Of a stretch of 64,000 nt of DNA, positions 8,959-20,510 are shown one piece after another. The number at the start of each line of letters is the position of its first letter. Position 1 is the first letter of the stretch. This DNA comes from an uncultured bacterium (GTDB lineage Bacteria; Pseudomonadota; Gammaproteobacteria; Burkholderiales; Burkholderiaceae_C). Where the stretch lies: contig CAIYQZ010000074.1 in assembly GCA_903928495.1 (NCBI GenBank), positions 1-64,000 of the forward strand, given 5' to 3'. The notes under the pieces were generated by a model that made no database searches, was not told the DNA's origin, and saw only the letters and a list, made by a program, of their open reading frames with translations. The translations under genes and the position numbers were made by a program.

Positions 8959-10983
8959 TTATTTGGCGAGCCACACGAAATACGTCAGGAACAGGAACAA
9001 ACCTGCCAGCATGACCAATGCGTAGTGATACAAGAAGCCCGTTTGGGCCAGTTTGACCAGACGGGATATCAAACCCACCAGCTTCCAGCTGGCGTTGACA
9101 ACCGCACCTTCGATCAAGCCCTGGTCTCCACCCTTCCAGAATCCGATACCCAAGCCACGAGCAGATTTGGCCAAGACATTCTCATTGAACCAATCCAGGT
9201 AGTACTTGTTGACCAACAACGTGTGCAGGGGCTTGAATGTTTTGAGAAGTGCAGCAGGGACAGACGGGTTCACCAGGTACATGTACCAAGCAACCACAAC
9301 TCCCGACACTGCAAGCCAGAGGGCTGGCGTGAACAGCGAGTGAACAGCCAGCTCGACTGGACCATGTATCAACCCCGCCAATTCCTTCATGGAAGGATGC
9401 AAGGCGTCGTTCACCGAAATGGCATCCTTCAGGAAGTCGCCAAACAGCATGGGCATCACCGTCAGGAAGCCAATCAACACCGACGGAATGGCCAACAGAA
9501 CCAACGGAACTGTGACAACCCATGGTGACTCATGGGGCTTTTCATGCGAATGGCCGTGGTGACCATGGTCATCGTGACCGTGGTGGGCATCTGGATTCTG
9601 GTCGTAGCGCTCAGGACCGTGAAACACCAGGAAATACATCCGGAAGGAATAGAAGGCCGTGATGAAAACACCTGCCAGCACTGCAAAGTAAGCAAACCCC
9701 GCGCCCGGCAAATGACTGAAATGAACAGCTTCAATGATGCTGTCCTTGGAATAGAAACCCGAGAACAATGGAGTTCCGATCAGGGCCAGCGACCCGAGCA
9801 GAGCCGTGATCCATGTGATGGGCATGTACTTGCGCAAACCGCCCATCCACCGGATATCCTGATTGTGATGAACCCCCATGATGACCGAACCGGCGGCCAA
9901 GAACAGCAATGCCTTGAAAAACGCGTGGGTCATCAAATGGAACACAGCGACTGAGTATGCGGAAGCTCCCAACGCCACGGTCATATAGCCCAATTGAGAC
10001 AAAGTGGAGTACGCCACAACCCGCTTGATGTCGTTCTGGATGATGCCCAGAAAGCCCATGAAAAGCGCCGTGATCGCCCCGATGACCATCACAAAATTCA
10101 AGGCGACGTCACTGAGTTCAAAGACAGGTGACATGCGTGCCACCATGAATATCCCGGCGGTGACCATGGTTGCAGCATGGATCAATGCAGAAATGGGGGT
10201 CGGGCCTTCCATCGAATCAGGCAACCAGACATGCAGGGGAAACTGTGCCGATTTACCCATCGCCCCAATGAACAAGCAAATGCAGATCACCGTCACCAGC
10301 ATCCAAGAGGTACCTGGGAGCGTCAGGCTGGCAAGATCACCAGCTTTGGCAAAAATTTCGGTGTAGTTCAAGGTTCCGGTGTATGCAGCAATCAAGCCAA
10401 TGCCCAGAATGAAGCCGAAGTCACCCACACGGTTGACCAAAAAAGCCTTCATGTTGGCAAAGATGGCTGTCGGTTTGTTGAACCAGAACCCGATCAATAG
10501 ATATGACACCAAACCAACCGCCTCCCAGCCAAAAAACAGCTGAAGCAAGTTGTTGCTCATCACCAGCATCAACATGGAGAAGGTGAACAAGGAGATGTAC
10601 GCAAAGAAACGGTTGTATCCGTCGTCCTCTTCCATGTAGCCAATCGTGTAGATGTGGACCATCAAGGAAACAAACGTCACCACGCACATCATCATGGCGG
10701 TGAGGCCATCGACCATGAAGCCGATTTCCATCTTCAGGCCGCCCACGACCATCCATTCGTAAATGGTTTCATTGAAGCGCGCGCCATCCAGAGCAACACT
10801 CTTCAGCGTGAGAGCTGACAAAACGAATGCAACCGCCACACCCAAAATGGTGAAGGTGTGAGACAAACGGCGCCCAATCCAATTGCCACCGAACTGGGTC
10901 CCGAAGACACCAGCCAGTACAGATCCAATCAGTGGTGCGAGGGGAACGGCCAGCAACGTTCCTGCAGAGAGGGTCGAACTCAT
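8959..10983 (-). CDS. nuoL: NADH-quinone oxidoreductase subunit L
   Basis: The distal membrane subunit of complex I (674 residues), with about 16 helices and the long lateral helix at the C-terminus. The pump lysine region GKSAQFPLHVWLPDSMEGPT and the motif KRVVAYSTLSQLGYMT are present. A cytoplasm- or periplasm-facing loop at about residues 462-482 (DNA 9539-9600) is strikingly histidine-rich, with repeats of HGH and HDDHGHHGH. This is not needed for proton pumping in the family and could bind metal. The start at 10983 lies 18 bp after nuoK. Confidence 0.97.
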   Translation of the reverse strand: MSSTLSAGTLLAVPLAPLIGSVLAGVFGTQFGGNWIGRRLSHTFTILGVAVAFVLSALTLKSVALDGARFNETIYEWMVVGGLKMEIGFMVDGLTAMMMCVVTFVSLMVHIYTIGYMEEDDGYNRFFAYISLFTFSMLMLVMSNNLLQLFFGWEAVGLVSYLLIGFWFNKPTAIFANMKAFLVNRVGDFGFILGIGLIAAYTGTLNYTEIFAKAGDLASLTLPGTSWMLVTVICICLFIGAMGKSAQFPLHVWLPDSMEGPTPISALIHAATMVTAGIFMVARMSPVFELSDVALNFVMVIGAITALFMGFLGIIQNDIKRVVAYSTLSQLGYMTVALGASAYSVAVFHLMTHAFFKALLFLAAGSVIMGVHHNQDIRWMGGLRKYMPITWITALLGSLALIGTPLFSGFYSKDSIIEAVHFSHLPGAGFAYFAVLAGVFITAFYSFRMYFLVFHGPERYDQNPDAHHGHDDHGHHGHSHEKPHESPWVVTVPLVLLAIPSVLIGFLTVMPMLFGDFLKDAISVNDALHPSMKELAGLIHGPVELAVHSLFTPALWLAVSGVVVAWYMYLVNPSVPAALLKTFKPLHTLLVNKYYLDWFNENVLAKSARGLGIGFWKGGDQGLIEGAVVNASWKLVGLISRLVKLAQTGFLYHYALVMLAGLFLFLTYFVWLAK

Positions 10984-11001
10984 GTGAAAGTGGTCCCGGG
11001 C

Positions 11002-11310
11002 TCAGCCCTTGAGCTCATTGAGCTCATCGACATTGATGGAAGACTTGTTTCGGAACAAAAGAACCAAAATGGCAAGCCCAATTGCAGACTCGGCAGCAGC
11101 AACTGTGAGAATGAAAAATACAAACACCTGCCCATGCATGTCGCCCAAGTAATGGGAAAAGGCAACAAAATTCATATTGACTGCCAACAACATCAATTCG
11201 ATCGCCATCAACAGAACGATCAAATTCTTTCTATTGAGGAAGATCCCGACAACAGAGATGGCAAACAGAATCGCGCCAAGTGACAGGAAATGACCAATCG
11301 ACAGGCTCAT
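11002..11310 (-). CDS. nuoK: NADH-quinone oxidoreductase subunit K
   Basis: A 102-residue subunit with three membrane helices carrying two membrane-embedded glutamates, in the helices containing [13 protein letters not shown] and [12 protein letters not shown]; these form part of the proton path. The ATG at 11308-11310 overlaps the nuoJ stop (ATGA), so the two are translationally coupled. Confidence 0.97.
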   Translation of the reverse strand: MSLSIGHFLSLGAILFAISVVGIFLNRKNLIVLLMAIELMLLAVNMNFVAFSHYLGDMHGQVFVFFILTVAAAESAIGLAILVLLFRNKSSINVDELNELKG

Positions 11311-11954
11311 GCATTGGCTCCCTTGGAGTTGGTATCGGGAGTTGTTCCGCTTGACACTGCTGCTCGGGTGGGAGGCATGCTCACCATGACCAAGCGATCC
11401 CGCGCATTGACATGTACCTGCTGGCTCGGATTGATGGCTTTGCTGTCCTTGCGTTCACGCAACGTCAATGCAATGGCGGCGATCATGGCCACAAGCAGAA
11501 TGACTGCCGCTGCCTGTATGGGATACAGGTATTGTGTGTACAACAACAAGCCCAGCTCATGGGTGTTTGACTTTCCCACGGGCGAAGCCAGAACCGCAGA
11601 CTGGATATTAGAAAAACCGGCCCAGAGAACTGCGATCAGCTCGGCAACAACCAACCCACCCAACACGAGGGCAAGTGGAACGTGCCGCCAAAAGCCTTTG
11701 CGAACTGCATCCAGCCTGATGTCAAGCATCATCACCACAAACAGAAACAGGACCATCACTGCGCCCAGATAAACGAGCACGAGCGTCAAGCCAAGGAACT
11801 CTGCTTTGAGAATGAGCCATATCGCTGCGGCCTGAGAAAAGGCCAGCATGAGGAACAGAACAGCATGCACTGGATTCCGCGCCGTCACGACCCGCAACGC
11901 CGAAAACAGCAGCACTGCCGAGAAAAAATAAAAAAAGCCAGTCTGGTAGTCCAT
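11307..11954 (-). CDS. nuoJ: NADH-quinone oxidoreductase subunit J
   Basis: A five-helix membrane subunit of complex I. The conserved region [16 protein letters not shown] and the helix [22 protein letters not shown] are present, next to the E/J/K channel. I place the start at MDYQTGFF (11954) because the family begins there. A start at 11981 overlapping the nuoI stop is also possible and would add nine residues. The soluble C-terminal tail is somewhat long and ends 4 bp into nuoK. Confidence 0.93.
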   Translation of the reverse strand: MDYQTGFFYFFSAVLLFSALRVVTARNPVHAVLFLMLAFSQAAAIWLILKAEFLGLTLVLVYLGAVMVLFLFVVMMLDIRLDAVRKGFWRHVPLALVLGGLVVAELIAVLWAGFSNIQSAVLASPVGKSNTHELGLLLYTQYLYPIQAAAVILLVAMIAAIALTLRERKDSKAINPSQQVHVNARDRLVMVSMPPTRAAVSSGTTPDTNSKGANA

Positions 11955-11980
11955 GAGAGTAACTTGTTCAGCTGACACCA

Positions 11981-12490
11981 TCAGCGGTATTTGGCATCCA
12001 AGGCTTTGGCCCTTGCAATATCTGCTTCGTATCGATCCCCAACAGCGAGCAGCATCTCTTTGGTGAAATAGAGATCACCTCTCTTTTCGCCGTGGTACTC
12101 CAATACATGCGTTTCCACAATGGAGTCAACGGGACAACTCTCTTCACAAAATCCACAAAAAATGCATTTTGTCAAATCAATGTCGTAGCGAGTGGTGCGT
12201 CGACTGCCATCATCCCGAACATCGGATTCAATGGTAATGGCCATGGCCGGACATACCGCCTCGCACAATTTACAGGCGATGCAGCGTTCTTCGCCGTTCT
12301 CGTACCGACGCAACGCATGCAAACCGCGAAACCGTGGAGACAACGGTGTCTTTTCATCCGGAAATTGCAAGGTGACCTTGCGCTTGAAGGCGTACCGACC
12401 TGTCAGGGCCATGCCTTTGACCAACTCCATGAGCAAAAAGCTCTTGAAGAAATCGCGAAGTGAGAACGGTGCAACCGCTGCAGAAGCCAT
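11981..12490 (-). CDS. nuoI: NADH-quinone oxidoreductase subunit I, ferredoxin-type
   Basis: A peripheral arm subunit that carries clusters N6a and N6b and passes electrons towards quinone. Both 4Fe-4S motifs are complete: [12 protein letters not shown] near residue 70 and [12 protein letters not shown] near 110. The length of 169 is slightly longer than minimal NuoI, with an N-terminal amphipathic segment. The start ATG at 12490 lies 13 bp after nuoH. This stretch (nuoI to nuoK) is the most AT-rich part of the operon. Confidence 0.97.
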   Translation of the reverse strand: MASAAVAPFSLRDFFKSFLLMELVKGMALTGRYAFKRKVTLQFPDEKTPLSPRFRGLHALRRYENGEERCIACKLCEAVCPAMAITIESDVRDDGSRRTTRYDIDLTKCIFCGFCEESCPVDSIVETHVLEYHGEKRGDLYFTKEMLLAVGDRYEADIARAKALDAKYR

Positions 12491-12502
12491 GTCTATGCCC
12501 GC

Positions 12503-13585
12503 TTATTTCCAAATGTTCCATGGTGACTGCATCAATGCACCCACCAACAGCAGCCAAACCAAAGTCACTGGAATGAAAATCTTCCATCCCAAACGCATGA
12601 TCTGGTCATAACGAAAGCGCGGAAACGTTGCGCGCACCCACAGAAACAATGAAACAACAAAAAATGTCTTGATACCCAGCCATATCCACCCTGGAATCCA
12701 GTTGAAGAGCTGGCTGTCAATGGGGGACTGCCATCCACCCATGAACATCAGCACAGCCAGAATGGAAACCAACCACATGCTGGCGTACTCAGCCAAGAAG
12801 AAAATCGCAAAACCCATGCCGGAGTACTCCACCATGTGGCCGGCCACGATTTCAGCTTCACCTTCGACAACGTCAAACGGATGTCTGTTGGTTTCAGCAA
12901 TACCAGAGATCACATAAACCACAAAAATGGGAAGCAGCGGCAACCAATTCCACGAGAGGAAAGTCAGCCCCATATCGGCGCCCATTCCCTTGCCCTGTGA
13001 TGCCACTATTTCAACCAGATTCAAACTGCCCGAAACCATCACTACCACGAGGAAACAAAAACCGATTGCGATTTCGTAACTCACCATCTGCGCCGAAGCT
13101 CTGAGTGCCCCCAGAAATGCGTACTTTGAGTTCGATGCCCAACCGGCAATGATCACGCCGTAAACCTCAATGGACGTGATGGCAAGAATCACCAACAACC
13201 CAGCATTGACATTGGCCAAAACGGCCTCCGGTCCGAACGGCACTGCGACCCATGCGGCCAAGGCTGGCATGATTGCCATGATGGGGCCAAGGACAAACAG
13301 TCCCTTGGCAGCGGCTGAGGGCTGGATGATTTCCTTGGTCAGCAATTTGACCGCGTCTGCGATGGGCTGAAGCAAGCCCATTGGGCCGACCCGGTTTGGT
13401 CCCAATCGCACCTGCATAAACGCCAGCAGCTTTCGCTCCCACAGGGTCAAATAGGCAACTGCACCCATCAGTGGTGCCAACAACACCACGATCTTGAGCA
13501 AAATCCAAAGGACTGGCCAAACAGCTGTCACCCACCAAGATGCATGGCTGAGAGACAGGCCGGCGTTGTAAATGGTGTCAATCAT
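12503..13585 (-). CDS. nuoH: NADH-quinone oxidoreductase subunit H
   Basis: The membrane subunit forming the quinone chamber (360 residues, eight main helices). The characteristic loop segments [34 protein letters not shown] and [18 protein letters not shown] are present. Its ATG overlaps the nuoG stop as ATGA, so the two are translationally coupled. Confidence 0.97.
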   Translation of the reverse strand: MIDTIYNAGLSLSHASWWVTAVWPVLWILLKIVVLLAPLMGAVAYLTLWERKLLAFMQVRLGPNRVGPMGLLQPIADAVKLLTKEIIQPSAAAKGLFVLGPIMAIMPALAAWVAVPFGPEAVLANVNAGLLVILAITSIEVYGVIIAGWASNSKYAFLGALRASAQMVSYEIAIGFCFLVVVMVSGSLNLVEIVASQGKGMGADMGLTFLSWNWLPLLPIFVVYVISGIAETNRHPFDVVEGEAEIVAGHMVEYSGMGFAIFFLAEYASMWLVSILAVLMFMGGWQSPIDSQLFNWIPGWIWLGIKTFFVVSLFLWVRATFPRFRYDQIMRLGWKIFIPVTLVWLLLVGALMQSPWNIWK

Positions 13586-15717
13586 GCCGATGCCTCCCCA
13601 GAGTGCACTGCCGCACGCGCATCTGCAGTGAGCTGCAATGAAGCAGCGCGCCGCACCAACGAGTCCAACTGGTAAATGCTTGCTGTACAGGGCCTGTCTG
13701 TTGCGACTTCAAGATCTGTCGCCACGGCACTGAAGTTGCTCAGACGAGTCGAATCGACGCATTGGCCGCTGGCCACACCGGGAAGTGCAGCAGCCAGCAC
13801 CTCCGTCACCGAGCTGAACTCCATGCCTGGCAAGGACAACATAGAACCAAGCACACGGATCACTTTCCAGGCAGGACGAGTTTCACCACGGGGTTTCACA
13901 ACGGCATGGAAACTCTGCAGACGCGCTTCGGCGCTGACAAAAGACCCGGCTGTTTCTGTGAAAGGCGCAATGGGCAACAACACATCACTGATGTCCATGT
14001 TTGCCTTGAAGGGACTCAACGTCACCACCAAGTCCGCCCGGCCAATCACCGTCGAAGCCCGTGAACCACCGCGTACATCGTGCGTCGGCTCCACATTGAG
14101 AAGCAGGAAAGCCTTGACGCGATCTGACTCCAGCATGGCTGACGTGCTCAGCCCATCCACACCAGGCTGCACACCGACCAACGCAGCACCGACCGTGTTG
14201 GCGGCTTCCGTGAGGTAACCCACGGTCCCACCGATCTGGCCTGCGATCCAGTTGGCCAAAGCCAACAAGCTCTCTGACTTTTGGTGATGTGCGGCGGCAT
14301 TACCGAGCAAAACTGCTTTGTTCTGACCAGACAGCAGCGAAGTCGCTACCGCACGCCAAGCGTCGTTGGTTTGGCAAAGAACCGGACTGCCCACACCTTT
14401 TTGCTCAGCAACAGCCTGAGCCAGTTGAGCCAGAGCCGACACCCACGTTTGATACCGCTCTGTGTTGAAACTGGCCAGCGGCATGGCCCAATCTTGGACA
14501 GCCTCACCCAATGCATGGACTTGTGCACCCTTGCGGATGGACTGGCGAATCCTCAATGCAAACAGGGGGTGGTCTTTGCGCAGATTTGACCCGACCACAA
14601 GCGCCCGATCCAGATGAGAGAGAGATTCAATTGACCGGCCCAGCCACCGAACGGCAGAAACTGGCGCACACGACGAATGCCGCAGCTTGTGGTCGACGTT
14701 TTCCGAACCCAACCCTCTCGCGAGCCCAGCAGCCAAAAACAGCTCTTCAACAGTGCTGTGCGGACTGGCGAGCAACCCAATGCTGTTGGCACCATGCTCA
14801 GCCTTCACGTCTGCAAGACCATTGGCAACGTACTCCAACGCAGTTTGCCAATCAACCTCTTGCCACACACCCCCTTGCTTGAGCATGGGCTGGGTCAATC
14901 GGTCATCGCCGTTCAATGCTTCGTAAGAGTAGCGATCTCGGTCAGCGATCCAACACTCGTTGACGGCTTCGTTCTCAAACGGAACCACGCGCATGACCTG
15001 GTGGTTTTTGACTTGAACAACGAGGTTGGCACCTGACGAATCGTGTGGGCTGACGGATTTGCGCCGCGACATTTCCCAAGTGCGTGCGCTGTAACGGAAC
15101 GGTTTGCTTGTCAGGGCACCAACCGGGCAAATGTCGATCATGTTGCCGGACAGTTCAGAGTCGACTGTCGCACCGACAAATGTCTGTATCTCGGAGTGCT
15201 CACCGCGATGGGACATGCCCAGTTCCATGGCTCCGGCAACCTCCTGCCCAAACCTGACACAACGAGTGCAGTGAATACAACGGCTCATTTCCTCCATGGA
15301 AATCAATGGTCCCACGTCTTTGTGCGGCACCACCCGTTTTTCCTCATCGTAACGAGAGGACGATCCACCGTAGCCAACAGCCAGGTCCTGGAGTTGACAC
15401 TCGCCACCTTGATCACAAATGGGGCAATCAAGGGGGTGATTGATCAGGAGAAACTCCATCACCGACTTTTGAGCCTTGATGGCCTTGTCGCTCTTGGTAC
15501 GAACAATCATGCCTTGGGTCACAGGCGTGGCACACGCCGGCATGGGCTTGGGCGCCTTCTCCACGTCCACGAGGCACATCCGGCAATTGGCCGCAATCGA
15601 CAGCTTCTTGTGATAGCAGAAGTGTGGAATGTACGTTCCAGCTTTCTCGGCGGCATGCATGATCATGCTGCCGGGCGCAATTTCGACTTTCTTGCCGTCG
15701 AGTTCTATTTCAACCAT
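13582..15717 (-). CDS. nuoG: NADH-quinone oxidoreductase subunit G
   Basis: The largest peripheral subunit of complex I. N-terminal cluster ligands are complete: the 2Fe-2S pattern [17 protein letters not shown] with a downstream C-A-T, the His-ligated 4Fe-4S region [18 protein letters not shown], and the 4Fe-4S region [12 protein letters not shown] with DICPVGAL. A molybdopterin-oxidoreductase-like domain without evident Mo ligand follows. The start [10 protein letters not shown] at 15717 was chosen over a 42-residue upstream frame extension that has no family similarity and would overlap nuoF. Length is 711 residues. Confidence 0.96.
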   Translation of the reverse strand: MVEIELDGKKVEIAPGSMIMHAAEKAGTYIPHFCYHKKLSIAANCRMCLVDVEKAPKPMPACATPVTQGMIVRTKSDKAIKAQKSVMEFLLINHPLDCPICDQGGECQLQDLAVGYGGSSSRYDEEKRVVPHKDVGPLISMEEMSRCIHCTRCVRFGQEVAGAMELGMSHRGEHSEIQTFVGATVDSELSGNMIDICPVGALTSKPFRYSARTWEMSRRKSVSPHDSSGANLVVQVKNHQVMRVVPFENEAVNECWIADRDRYSYEALNGDDRLTQPMLKQGGVWQEVDWQTALEYVANGLADVKAEHGANSIGLLASPHSTVEELFLAAGLARGLGSENVDHKLRHSSCAPVSAVRWLGRSIESLSHLDRALVVGSNLRKDHPLFALRIRQSIRKGAQVHALGEAVQDWAMPLASFNTERYQTWVSALAQLAQAVAEQKGVGSPVLCQTNDAWRAVATSLLSGQNKAVLLGNAAAHHQKSESLLALANWIAGQIGGTVGYLTEAANTVGAALVGVQPGVDGLSTSAMLESDRVKAFLLLNVEPTHDVRGGSRASTVIGRADLVVTLSPFKANMDISDVLLPIAPFTETAGSFVSAEARLQSFHAVVKPRGETRPAWKVIRVLGSMLSLPGMEFSSVTEVLAAALPGVASGQCVDSTRLSNFSAVATDLEVATDRPCTASIYQLDSLVRRAASLQLTADARAAVHSGEASA

Positions 15718-15728
15718 GTGCTGAGGCC

Positions 15729-17081
15729 TCAGGCTTGCGACGGGACCATGCAGGTCTTGTGTTCGATGTGATGCACAAATTCGTGCCGGAAATGCTTGAT
15801 CATTGCCTTGACAGGCATTGCCGCTGCGTCTCCCAGCGCGCAAATGGTGCGACCTTGGATGTTGTCAGATACCGAGTCCAACAAATCAATGTCACTTGGT
15901 TTGCCGTGGCCATGTTCTATTCGGTCAACCAAACGCCAGAGCCACCCCGTACCTTCTCGGCAAGGCGTGCACTGACCACACGACTCATGCATATAAAAGT
16001 ATGACAGGCGGAGCAGACTGTTGACCATGCATCGACTGTCATCCATCACGATTACCGCACCAGAACCTAGCATGGAACCAGCTTTGGAAATCGAGTCGTA
16101 GTCCATGTCCGTTGACATCATGATGTCGGCAGGCAGCACTGGCATCGACGATCCCCCTGGAATCACGGCCTTCAGTTTCCGCCCAGGCCTGACACCCCCA
16201 GCCAGCTGCAGCAGAGTGGCAAAAGGGGTACCCATGGGAACCTCATAGTTTCCAGGGCACTGGACATCGCCACTGACCGAGAAAATCTTCGTACCGCCAT
16301 TGTTGGGCTTGCCACACGCAAGGTAAGCCGAACCACCATTGCGAATGATCCAGGGGACTGCGGCGAATGTCTCGGTGTTGTTGATGGTGGTTGGTTTCCC
16401 ATACAGACCAAAACTGGCGGGGAACGGAGGCTTGAATCTTGGCTGCCCTTTTTTGCCCTCGAGGGACTCGAGCAGCGCAGTCTCTTCACCACAGATGTAA
16501 GCGCCAAATCCGTGCGCAGCGTGCAACTGAAAGTTGAACCCACTGCCCTGGATGTTGTCACCCAAGAGGCCTGCTGCACGCGCCTCTTCCAGCGCTGCCT
16601 CAAAGCGTTCGTATGTGGAAAAAATCTCGCCGTGTATGTAGTTGTATCCAACACTGATGCCCATCGCATAGGCGGCAATTGCCATTCCTTCGATCACAAC
16701 GTGCGGGTTGAAGTGCAAAATGTCCCGGTCTTTGCAGGTACCGGGCTCACCCTCGTCAGAATTGCACACCAGATACTTCTGACCAGGGAACTGGCGCGGC
16801 ATGAAGCTCCACTTCAGGCCGGTAGGAAAGCCTGCACCACCACGACCGCGCAAGCCAGATTCCTTCACGGTGGCAATCACCTGATCCTGTGTCAGACCTG
16901 GTCCGCCATCCAGCCCCAGAATTTTCTTCAGTGCATCGTATCCACCACGGGCTTGGTAGTCAGCCAAGTGCCAGTTGCCCCCACTCAAGCCAGCGTAAAT
17001 CTGCGGCTCAATGTGTCGGCCATGAAAACAGGTTTCAACACCTGTGGCTGAATAACGCGCAAGAATGCTGTTGGCACTCAT
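15729..17081 (-). CDS. nuoF: NADH-quinone oxidoreductase subunit F, NADH-binding
   Basis: Holds FMN, the NADH site and cluster N3, the entry point for electrons. The glycine-rich nucleotide region [16 protein letters not shown] lies near residue 74. The 4Fe-4S ligands are in [13 protein letters not shown] near 350, with the last Cys in [10 protein letters not shown]. Its start overlaps the nuoE stop. Length is 450, slightly longer than many homologues. Confidence 0.97.
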   Translation of the reverse strand: MSANSILARYSATGVETCFHGRHIEPQIYAGLSGGNWHLADYQARGGYDALKKILGLDGGPGLTQDQVIATVKESGLRGRGGAGFPTGLKWSFMPRQFPGQKYLVCNSDEGEPGTCKDRDILHFNPHVVIEGMAIAAYAMGISVGYNYIHGEIFSTYERFEAALEEARAAGLLGDNIQGSGFNFQLHAAHGFGAYICGEETALLESLEGKKGQPRFKPPFPASFGLYGKPTTINNTETFAAVPWIIRNGGSAYLACGKPNNGGTKIFSVSGDVQCPGNYEVPMGTPFATLLQLAGGVRPGRKLKAVIPGGSSMPVLPADIMMSTDMDYDSISKAGSMLGSGAVIVMDDSRCMVNSLLRLSYFYMHESCGQCTPCREGTGWLWRLVDRIEHGHGKPSDIDLLDSVSDNIQGRTICALGDAAAMPVKAMIKHFRHEFVHHIEHKTCMVPSQA

Positions 17082-17569
17082 GCTTTCACCTCGACAGATT
17101 TCAAATCGGCGATCAGTTCATCCAATTTTTCGTTGGACATGAAACTGCACATGTGCCTGTCGTTCACCAGCATCACAGGAGCATCGGCGCATGCCCCGAG
17201 GCATTCGCTTTGTTGCAATGTGAACAGCCCATCAGGTGTTGTTCCACCCATTTTCACCCCGAGCTTGAACTCCAAATGCGCCAAGGCGCCTTGGCCGTTT
17301 CTCAATTGGCAAGGCAAGTTGGTGCACACATTGAGTTTGTACCGCCCAACCGGCGCAACGTTGTACATGTTGTAAAACGTTGTCACCTCATGAACCGCCA
17401 TGACGGGCATGCGCAAGTACTGGGCAACAGCCCGTTCTGACTCAACAGAAACACTGCCAAACTCCTGCTGAACAATGGACAGGCATGCCATGACAGCCGA
17501 CTGGCGTTGTTCGTCCGGATACTTCGAAACCTCGCGATCGAAGCGGGCCTTCATGGCATCTGAGATCAT
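17078..17569 (-). CDS. nuoE: NADH-quinone oxidoreductase subunit E
   Basis: Carries the 2Fe-2S cluster N1a in the NADH dehydrogenase module. The ligands are visible in VCTNLPCQL and [11 protein letters not shown]. The fold before them is the helical bundle typical of the family. The 163-residue frame starts [10 protein letters not shown] at 17569 and overlaps the nuoD stop by 4 bp. Confidence 0.97.
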   Translation of the reverse strand: MISDAMKARFDREVSKYPDEQRQSAVMACLSIVQQEFGSVSVESERAVAQYLRMPVMAVHEVTTFYNMYNVAPVGRYKLNVCTNLPCQLRNGQGALAHLEFKLGVKMGGTTPDGLFTLQQSECLGACADAPVMLVNDRHMCSFMSNEKLDELIADLKSVEVKA

Positions 17570-18819
17570 CTGTCAATCTCTCCAAAAACAATGTCCATCG
17601 TGCCGATGATCGCCACCGCGTCGGCCAACATATGTCCCTTGGCCATTTCGTCCATGGTTGACAAATGTGCAAATCCGGGAGCACGTATCTTCATGCGGTA
17701 CGGTTTGTTGGCGCCATCACTCACCAGGTAAATGCCAAACTCACCCTTGGGATGCTCAACGGCAGCGTATGCTTCCCCGGCAGGGACATGAAACCCTTCC
17801 GTGAACAACTTGAAGTGGTGAATCAGTTCTTCCATGCTGGATTTCATGGACTCCCTGGCCGGAGGGGCTACCTTGAGGTTGGACGTGATCACCGGGCCCG
17901 GATTGGCTCGCAACCACTGAACGCATTGTTCGATGATGCGATTGGATTGATTCATTTCCTCCATTCGCACCAGATACCGATCGTAGCAATCGCCCGTCTT
18001 GCCAACTGGAATATCGAAATCCACCCGGTCGTATGTTTCGTAAGGCTGTTTTTTGCGCAAATCCCACGCAATTCCGGAGCCACGCAACATGGGGCCGGTC
18101 ATACCCAAATTCAGCGCCCGCTCGGGCTCGACAACCCCGATGCCCACAGTCCGCTGCTTCCAAATGCGGTTGTCGGTCAAAAGCGTATGGTATTCAGCCA
18201 GATACTTGGGGAATCGCTGTGTAAAGTCTTCAATGAAGTCCAGAAGGCTGCCTTGCCTGTTTTCATTCAGCGCAGCAATCCCCCGGGCATTTCGGATTTT
18301 GTTGGCCTGGTACTGGGGCATTGAATCCGGCAAATCACGGTACACACCACCTGGGCGGAAATACGCGGCATGCATACGGGCCCCGGACACAGCCTCGTAC
18401 ATGTCAAACAGGTCTTCACGCTCCCTGAACGCATAAATCAAGATGGTTGAACTGCCACAGTCGTTTCCGTGCGAACCCAGCCACATCAGGTGATTGAGCA
18501 ACCTGGTGATCTCAGAGAACATGACGCGGATGTACTGCGCACGTATGGGCACGTCCACACCCAGCAGTTTTTCAATGGCCAAACAGTACGCATGCTCATT
18601 GCACATCATGGACACGTAATCCAGCCGGTCCATGTAGGGCAATGACTGGATGAATGTCTTGTGCTCAGCCAATTTCTCGGTTGCCCGATGCAGCAAACCA
18701 ATGTGCGGATCAGCGCGTTGCACCACTTCGCCATCCAACTCCAACACAAGGCGAAGCACGCCGTGCGCAGCCGGGTGCTGAGGACCAAAGTTAAGCGTGT
18801 AGTTTTTGATATCTGCCAT
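17566..18819 (-). CDS. nuoD: NADH-quinone oxidoreductase subunit D
   Basis: The 49-kDa-type subunit related to the large subunit of NiFe hydrogenases; it contributes to the quinone site. The N-terminal [14 protein letters not shown] motif, with the histidine that contacts the quinone head group, is intact, as are [12 protein letters not shown] and [12 protein letters not shown]. It is separate from nuoC, as in beta-proteobacteria, not fused as in E. coli. Length is 417. Confidence 0.97.
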   Translation of the reverse strand: MADIKNYTLNFGPQHPAAHGVLRLVLELDGEVVQRADPHIGLLHRATEKLAEHKTFIQSLPYMDRLDYVSMMCNEHAYCLAIEKLLGVDVPIRAQYIRVMFSEITRLLNHLMWLGSHGNDCGSSTILIYAFREREDLFDMYEAVSGARMHAAYFRPGGVYRDLPDSMPQYQANKIRNARGIAALNENRQGSLLDFIEDFTQRFPKYLAEYHTLLTDNRIWKQRTVGIGVVEPERALNLGMTGPMLRGSGIAWDLRKKQPYETYDRVDFDIPVGKTGDCYDRYLVRMEEMNQSNRIIEQCVQWLRANPGPVITSNLKVAPPARESMKSSMEELIHHFKLFTEGFHVPAGEAYAAVEHPKGEFGIYLVSDGANKPYRMKIRAPGFAHLSTMDEMAKGHMLADAVAIIGTMDIVFGEIDR

Positions 18820-18834
18820 GAGTATCAGCCAGCT

Positions 18835-19452
18835 TCAGTGAAGGCCCCCGTAGTTGTCTTCACGAACGATGCGCGGAGTAATTTCACGAGGCTCGATGGA
18901 AACTGGTTCGTAAATCACCCGCTGGCGATCGGCGTCGTACCGCATTTCCACATGACCAGACAGAGGAAAGTCCTTGCGGAATGGATGCCCGATGAATCCA
19001 TAGTCCGTCAATATGCGACGAAGATCTTCATGGCCATCGAAAACGATTCCATACAGGTCAAAAGCCTCGCGCTCATACCAAGCAGCAGAGGCCCAAATCG
19101 TCGTCACCGAGTCCAGCCGAGGAAAGTCGTCATCGGCAGCGAAAACACGCACCCGCAAACGCTGATTGAGCTTGACCGACAGCAGGTGCGAGACCGCAGC
19201 AAACCGCTGTACCCGCTCACCCAGAACAGCGTGCTCCTGGTAATCAACACCACACAGATCGATCAGTTGGTCGAAAAGGCATGTCGGATGCGTTTTGAGC
19301 GTCTGCATGCAAGAGACATATTCAGACGCTGGCACCTGAAAGGTCACCTCTCCACGGTCAACGATGATGTCACCCTGTGGAAACAGCTCCAGCAAAACTG
19401 CTTTCAGCGCCTGCGGCGAAATGGAGTATGGGGTCATGACTGGATTGGACAT
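18835..19452 (-). CDS. nuoC: NADH-quinone oxidoreductase subunit C
   Basis: The 30-kDa-type structural subunit of the peripheral arm. The signature segment [29 protein letters not shown] is recognisable around residues 127-157 (split here as [11 protein letters not shown] and [13 protein letters not shown]), and the [12 protein letters not shown] segment is close to the C-terminus. I use the ATG at 19452 (MSNPVMT), two bases after the nuoB stop; a TTG six bases upstream would overlap nuoB. Length is 205. Confidence 0.95.
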   Translation of the reverse strand: MSNPVMTPYSISPQALKAVLLELFPQGDIIVDRGEVTFQVPASEYVSCMQTLKTHPTCLFDQLIDLCGVDYQEHAVLGERVQRFAAVSHLLSVKLNQRLRVRVFAADDDFPRLDSVTTIWASAAWYEREAFDLYGIVFDGHEDLRRILTDYGFIGHPFRKDFPLSGHVEMRYDADRQRVIYEPVSIEPREITPRIVREDNYGGLH

Positions 19453-19454
19453 GG

Positions 19455-19934
19455 TCAAGCACGTGCAATCGTGTTGGTACGGCGGATTTTTTGCTGCAAC
19501 TGGATGATTCCGTACAGCAAGGCCTCAGCAGTTGGCGGGCAACCAGGCACATACACGTCAACAGGGACTATGCGGTCACAGCCCCGCACGACGGAATAAC
19601 TGTAGTGATAGTAGCCACCACCATTGGCACATGAGCCCATCGACAGCACCCAGCGCGGCTCAGCCATTTGGTCGTAGACCTTTCGCAGCGCCGGAGCCAT
19701 CTTGTTGCACAGGGTTCCCGCAACGATCATGAGATCCGATTGCCGCGGACTGGCGCGGAAGACTTCGGCACCAAAACGAGCAAGGTCATACCGAGCTGTC
19801 GCTGCGTGCATCATTTCGACTGCGCAGCAGGCCAAACCAAATGTCATGGGCCACAGCGAGCCGGTTTTGGCCCAATTCACCACAGAGTCGTAACTCGTTG
19901 TGGCAAACCCCTCTTTGAAAACGCCTTCAATCAT
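19455..19934 (-). CDS. nuoB: NADH-quinone oxidoreductase subunit B
   Basis: Carries cluster N2, the last iron-sulfur centre before quinone. The tandem cysteines in [13 protein letters not shown], the Cys in [10 protein letters not shown] and the Cys in [16 protein letters not shown] are all present. Length is 159. The start [10 protein letters not shown] lies 15 bp after nuoA. Confidence 0.97.
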   Translation of the reverse strand: MIEGVFKEGFATTSYDSVVNWAKTGSLWPMTFGLACCAVEMMHAATARYDLARFGAEVFRASPRQSDLMIVAGTLCNKMAPALRKVYDQMAEPRWVLSMGSCANGGGYYHYSYSVVRGCDRIVPVDVYVPGCPPTAEALLYGIIQLQQKIRRTNTIARA

Positions 19935-19949
19935 GAGGTACTCCGAACC

Positions 19950-20309
19950 TTATTCCCAATCGAGGGCGCCTTTTTGCCACTCGTAGGCAAAACCGACCAC
20001 CAATATGCTCAGAAAAACCACCCCGGCGAGGAAGCCGGTCATTCCGATGTCGGAGAAAGCGACAGCCCAAGGAATCAGGAAGGCGATCTCCAGGTCAAAC
20101 AAAATGAACAGGATCGCAACCAGGTAATACCGCACGTCGAACTTCATGCGGGCATCTTCAAACGCCTCGAATCCACACTCGTAAGGGGAGTTCTTCTCAG
20201 CGTCCGGGCGGTTGGGGCCCAGTATGTAACCCAAGACTTGGGGGATGATGCCAATGGCAACACCAACCAAAATGAACAAGAGAACGGGAAGATATTGTTC
20301 AAGTTCCAT
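19950..20309 (-). CDS. nuoA: NADH-quinone oxidoreductase subunit A
   Basis: A three-helix membrane subunit next to the quinone chamber. The conserved loop [21 protein letters not shown] is intact (positions about 44-64), followed by the acidic helix [11 protein letters not shown]. The start MELEQYLPV at 20309 gives 119 residues. An upstream frame extension would overlap the tRNA gene and is rejected. It begins 51 bp after the tRNA-Leu gene and is the first gene of the complex I set. Confidence 0.96.
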   Translation of the reverse strand: MELEQYLPVLLFILVGVAIGIIPQVLGYILGPNRPDAEKNSPYECGFEAFEDARMKFDVRYYLVAILFILFDLEIAFLIPWAVAFSDIGMTGFLAGVVFLSILVVGFAYEWQKGALDWE

Positions 20310-20360
20310 TGGATGGATCCGCTGGTGCCACCCAGCGGTGACACAGTGTTTACCCAAGAT

Positions 20361-20445
20361 TGGTGCCGACGGCGAGACTCGAACTCGCACAGCTTTCGCC
20401 ACTACCCCCTCAAGATAGCGTGTCTACCAATTTCACCACGTCGGC
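20361..20445 (-). tRNA. tRNA-Leu, anticodon GAG
   Basis: The 85-base gene folds into a class II cloverleaf. The acceptor arm GCCGACG pairs with CGTCGGC and is followed by an encoded CCA. The D-loop region TGGTAGACACG is typical of tRNA-Leu. The anticodon stem CTATC/GGTAG encloses loop TTGAGGG with GAG at 20409-20411. The long variable arm and the T-arm GCGAGTTCGAGTCTCGC are present. It lies between secG and nuoA on the same strand, a common beta-proteobacterial position, so processing of a shared transcript is likely. Confidence 0.97.
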
Positions 20446-20499
20446 AATGTCAAACTGTTGGCCGGACTAGAGGTTTTTCCGGCGTTTCAACAGCTCAGG

Positions 20500-20505
20500 A
20501 TTGTA
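20500..20505 (-). promoter_or_regulatory. Possible -10 box for tRNA-Leu and the nuo operon
   Basis: On the - strand TACAAT lies about 55 bases upstream of the tRNA 5' end and just downstream of a hairpin that could end the secG transcript. The -35 region is weak by eye. This is the best candidate for an independent start for tRNA-Leu and nuoA-N. Confidence 0.35.
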
Positions 20506-20510
20506 GCTTG

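Noticed and set aside
15718-15843. N-terminal extension of nuoG by 42 residues
   Set aside because: It would overlap nuoF, and the residues do not match NuoG; the family start [10 protein letters not shown] at 15717 fits.
20310-20402. N-terminal extension of nuoA by 31 residues
   Set aside because: It is translated from the 3' part of the tRNA-Leu gene and the spacer; NuoA starts at MELEQYL.
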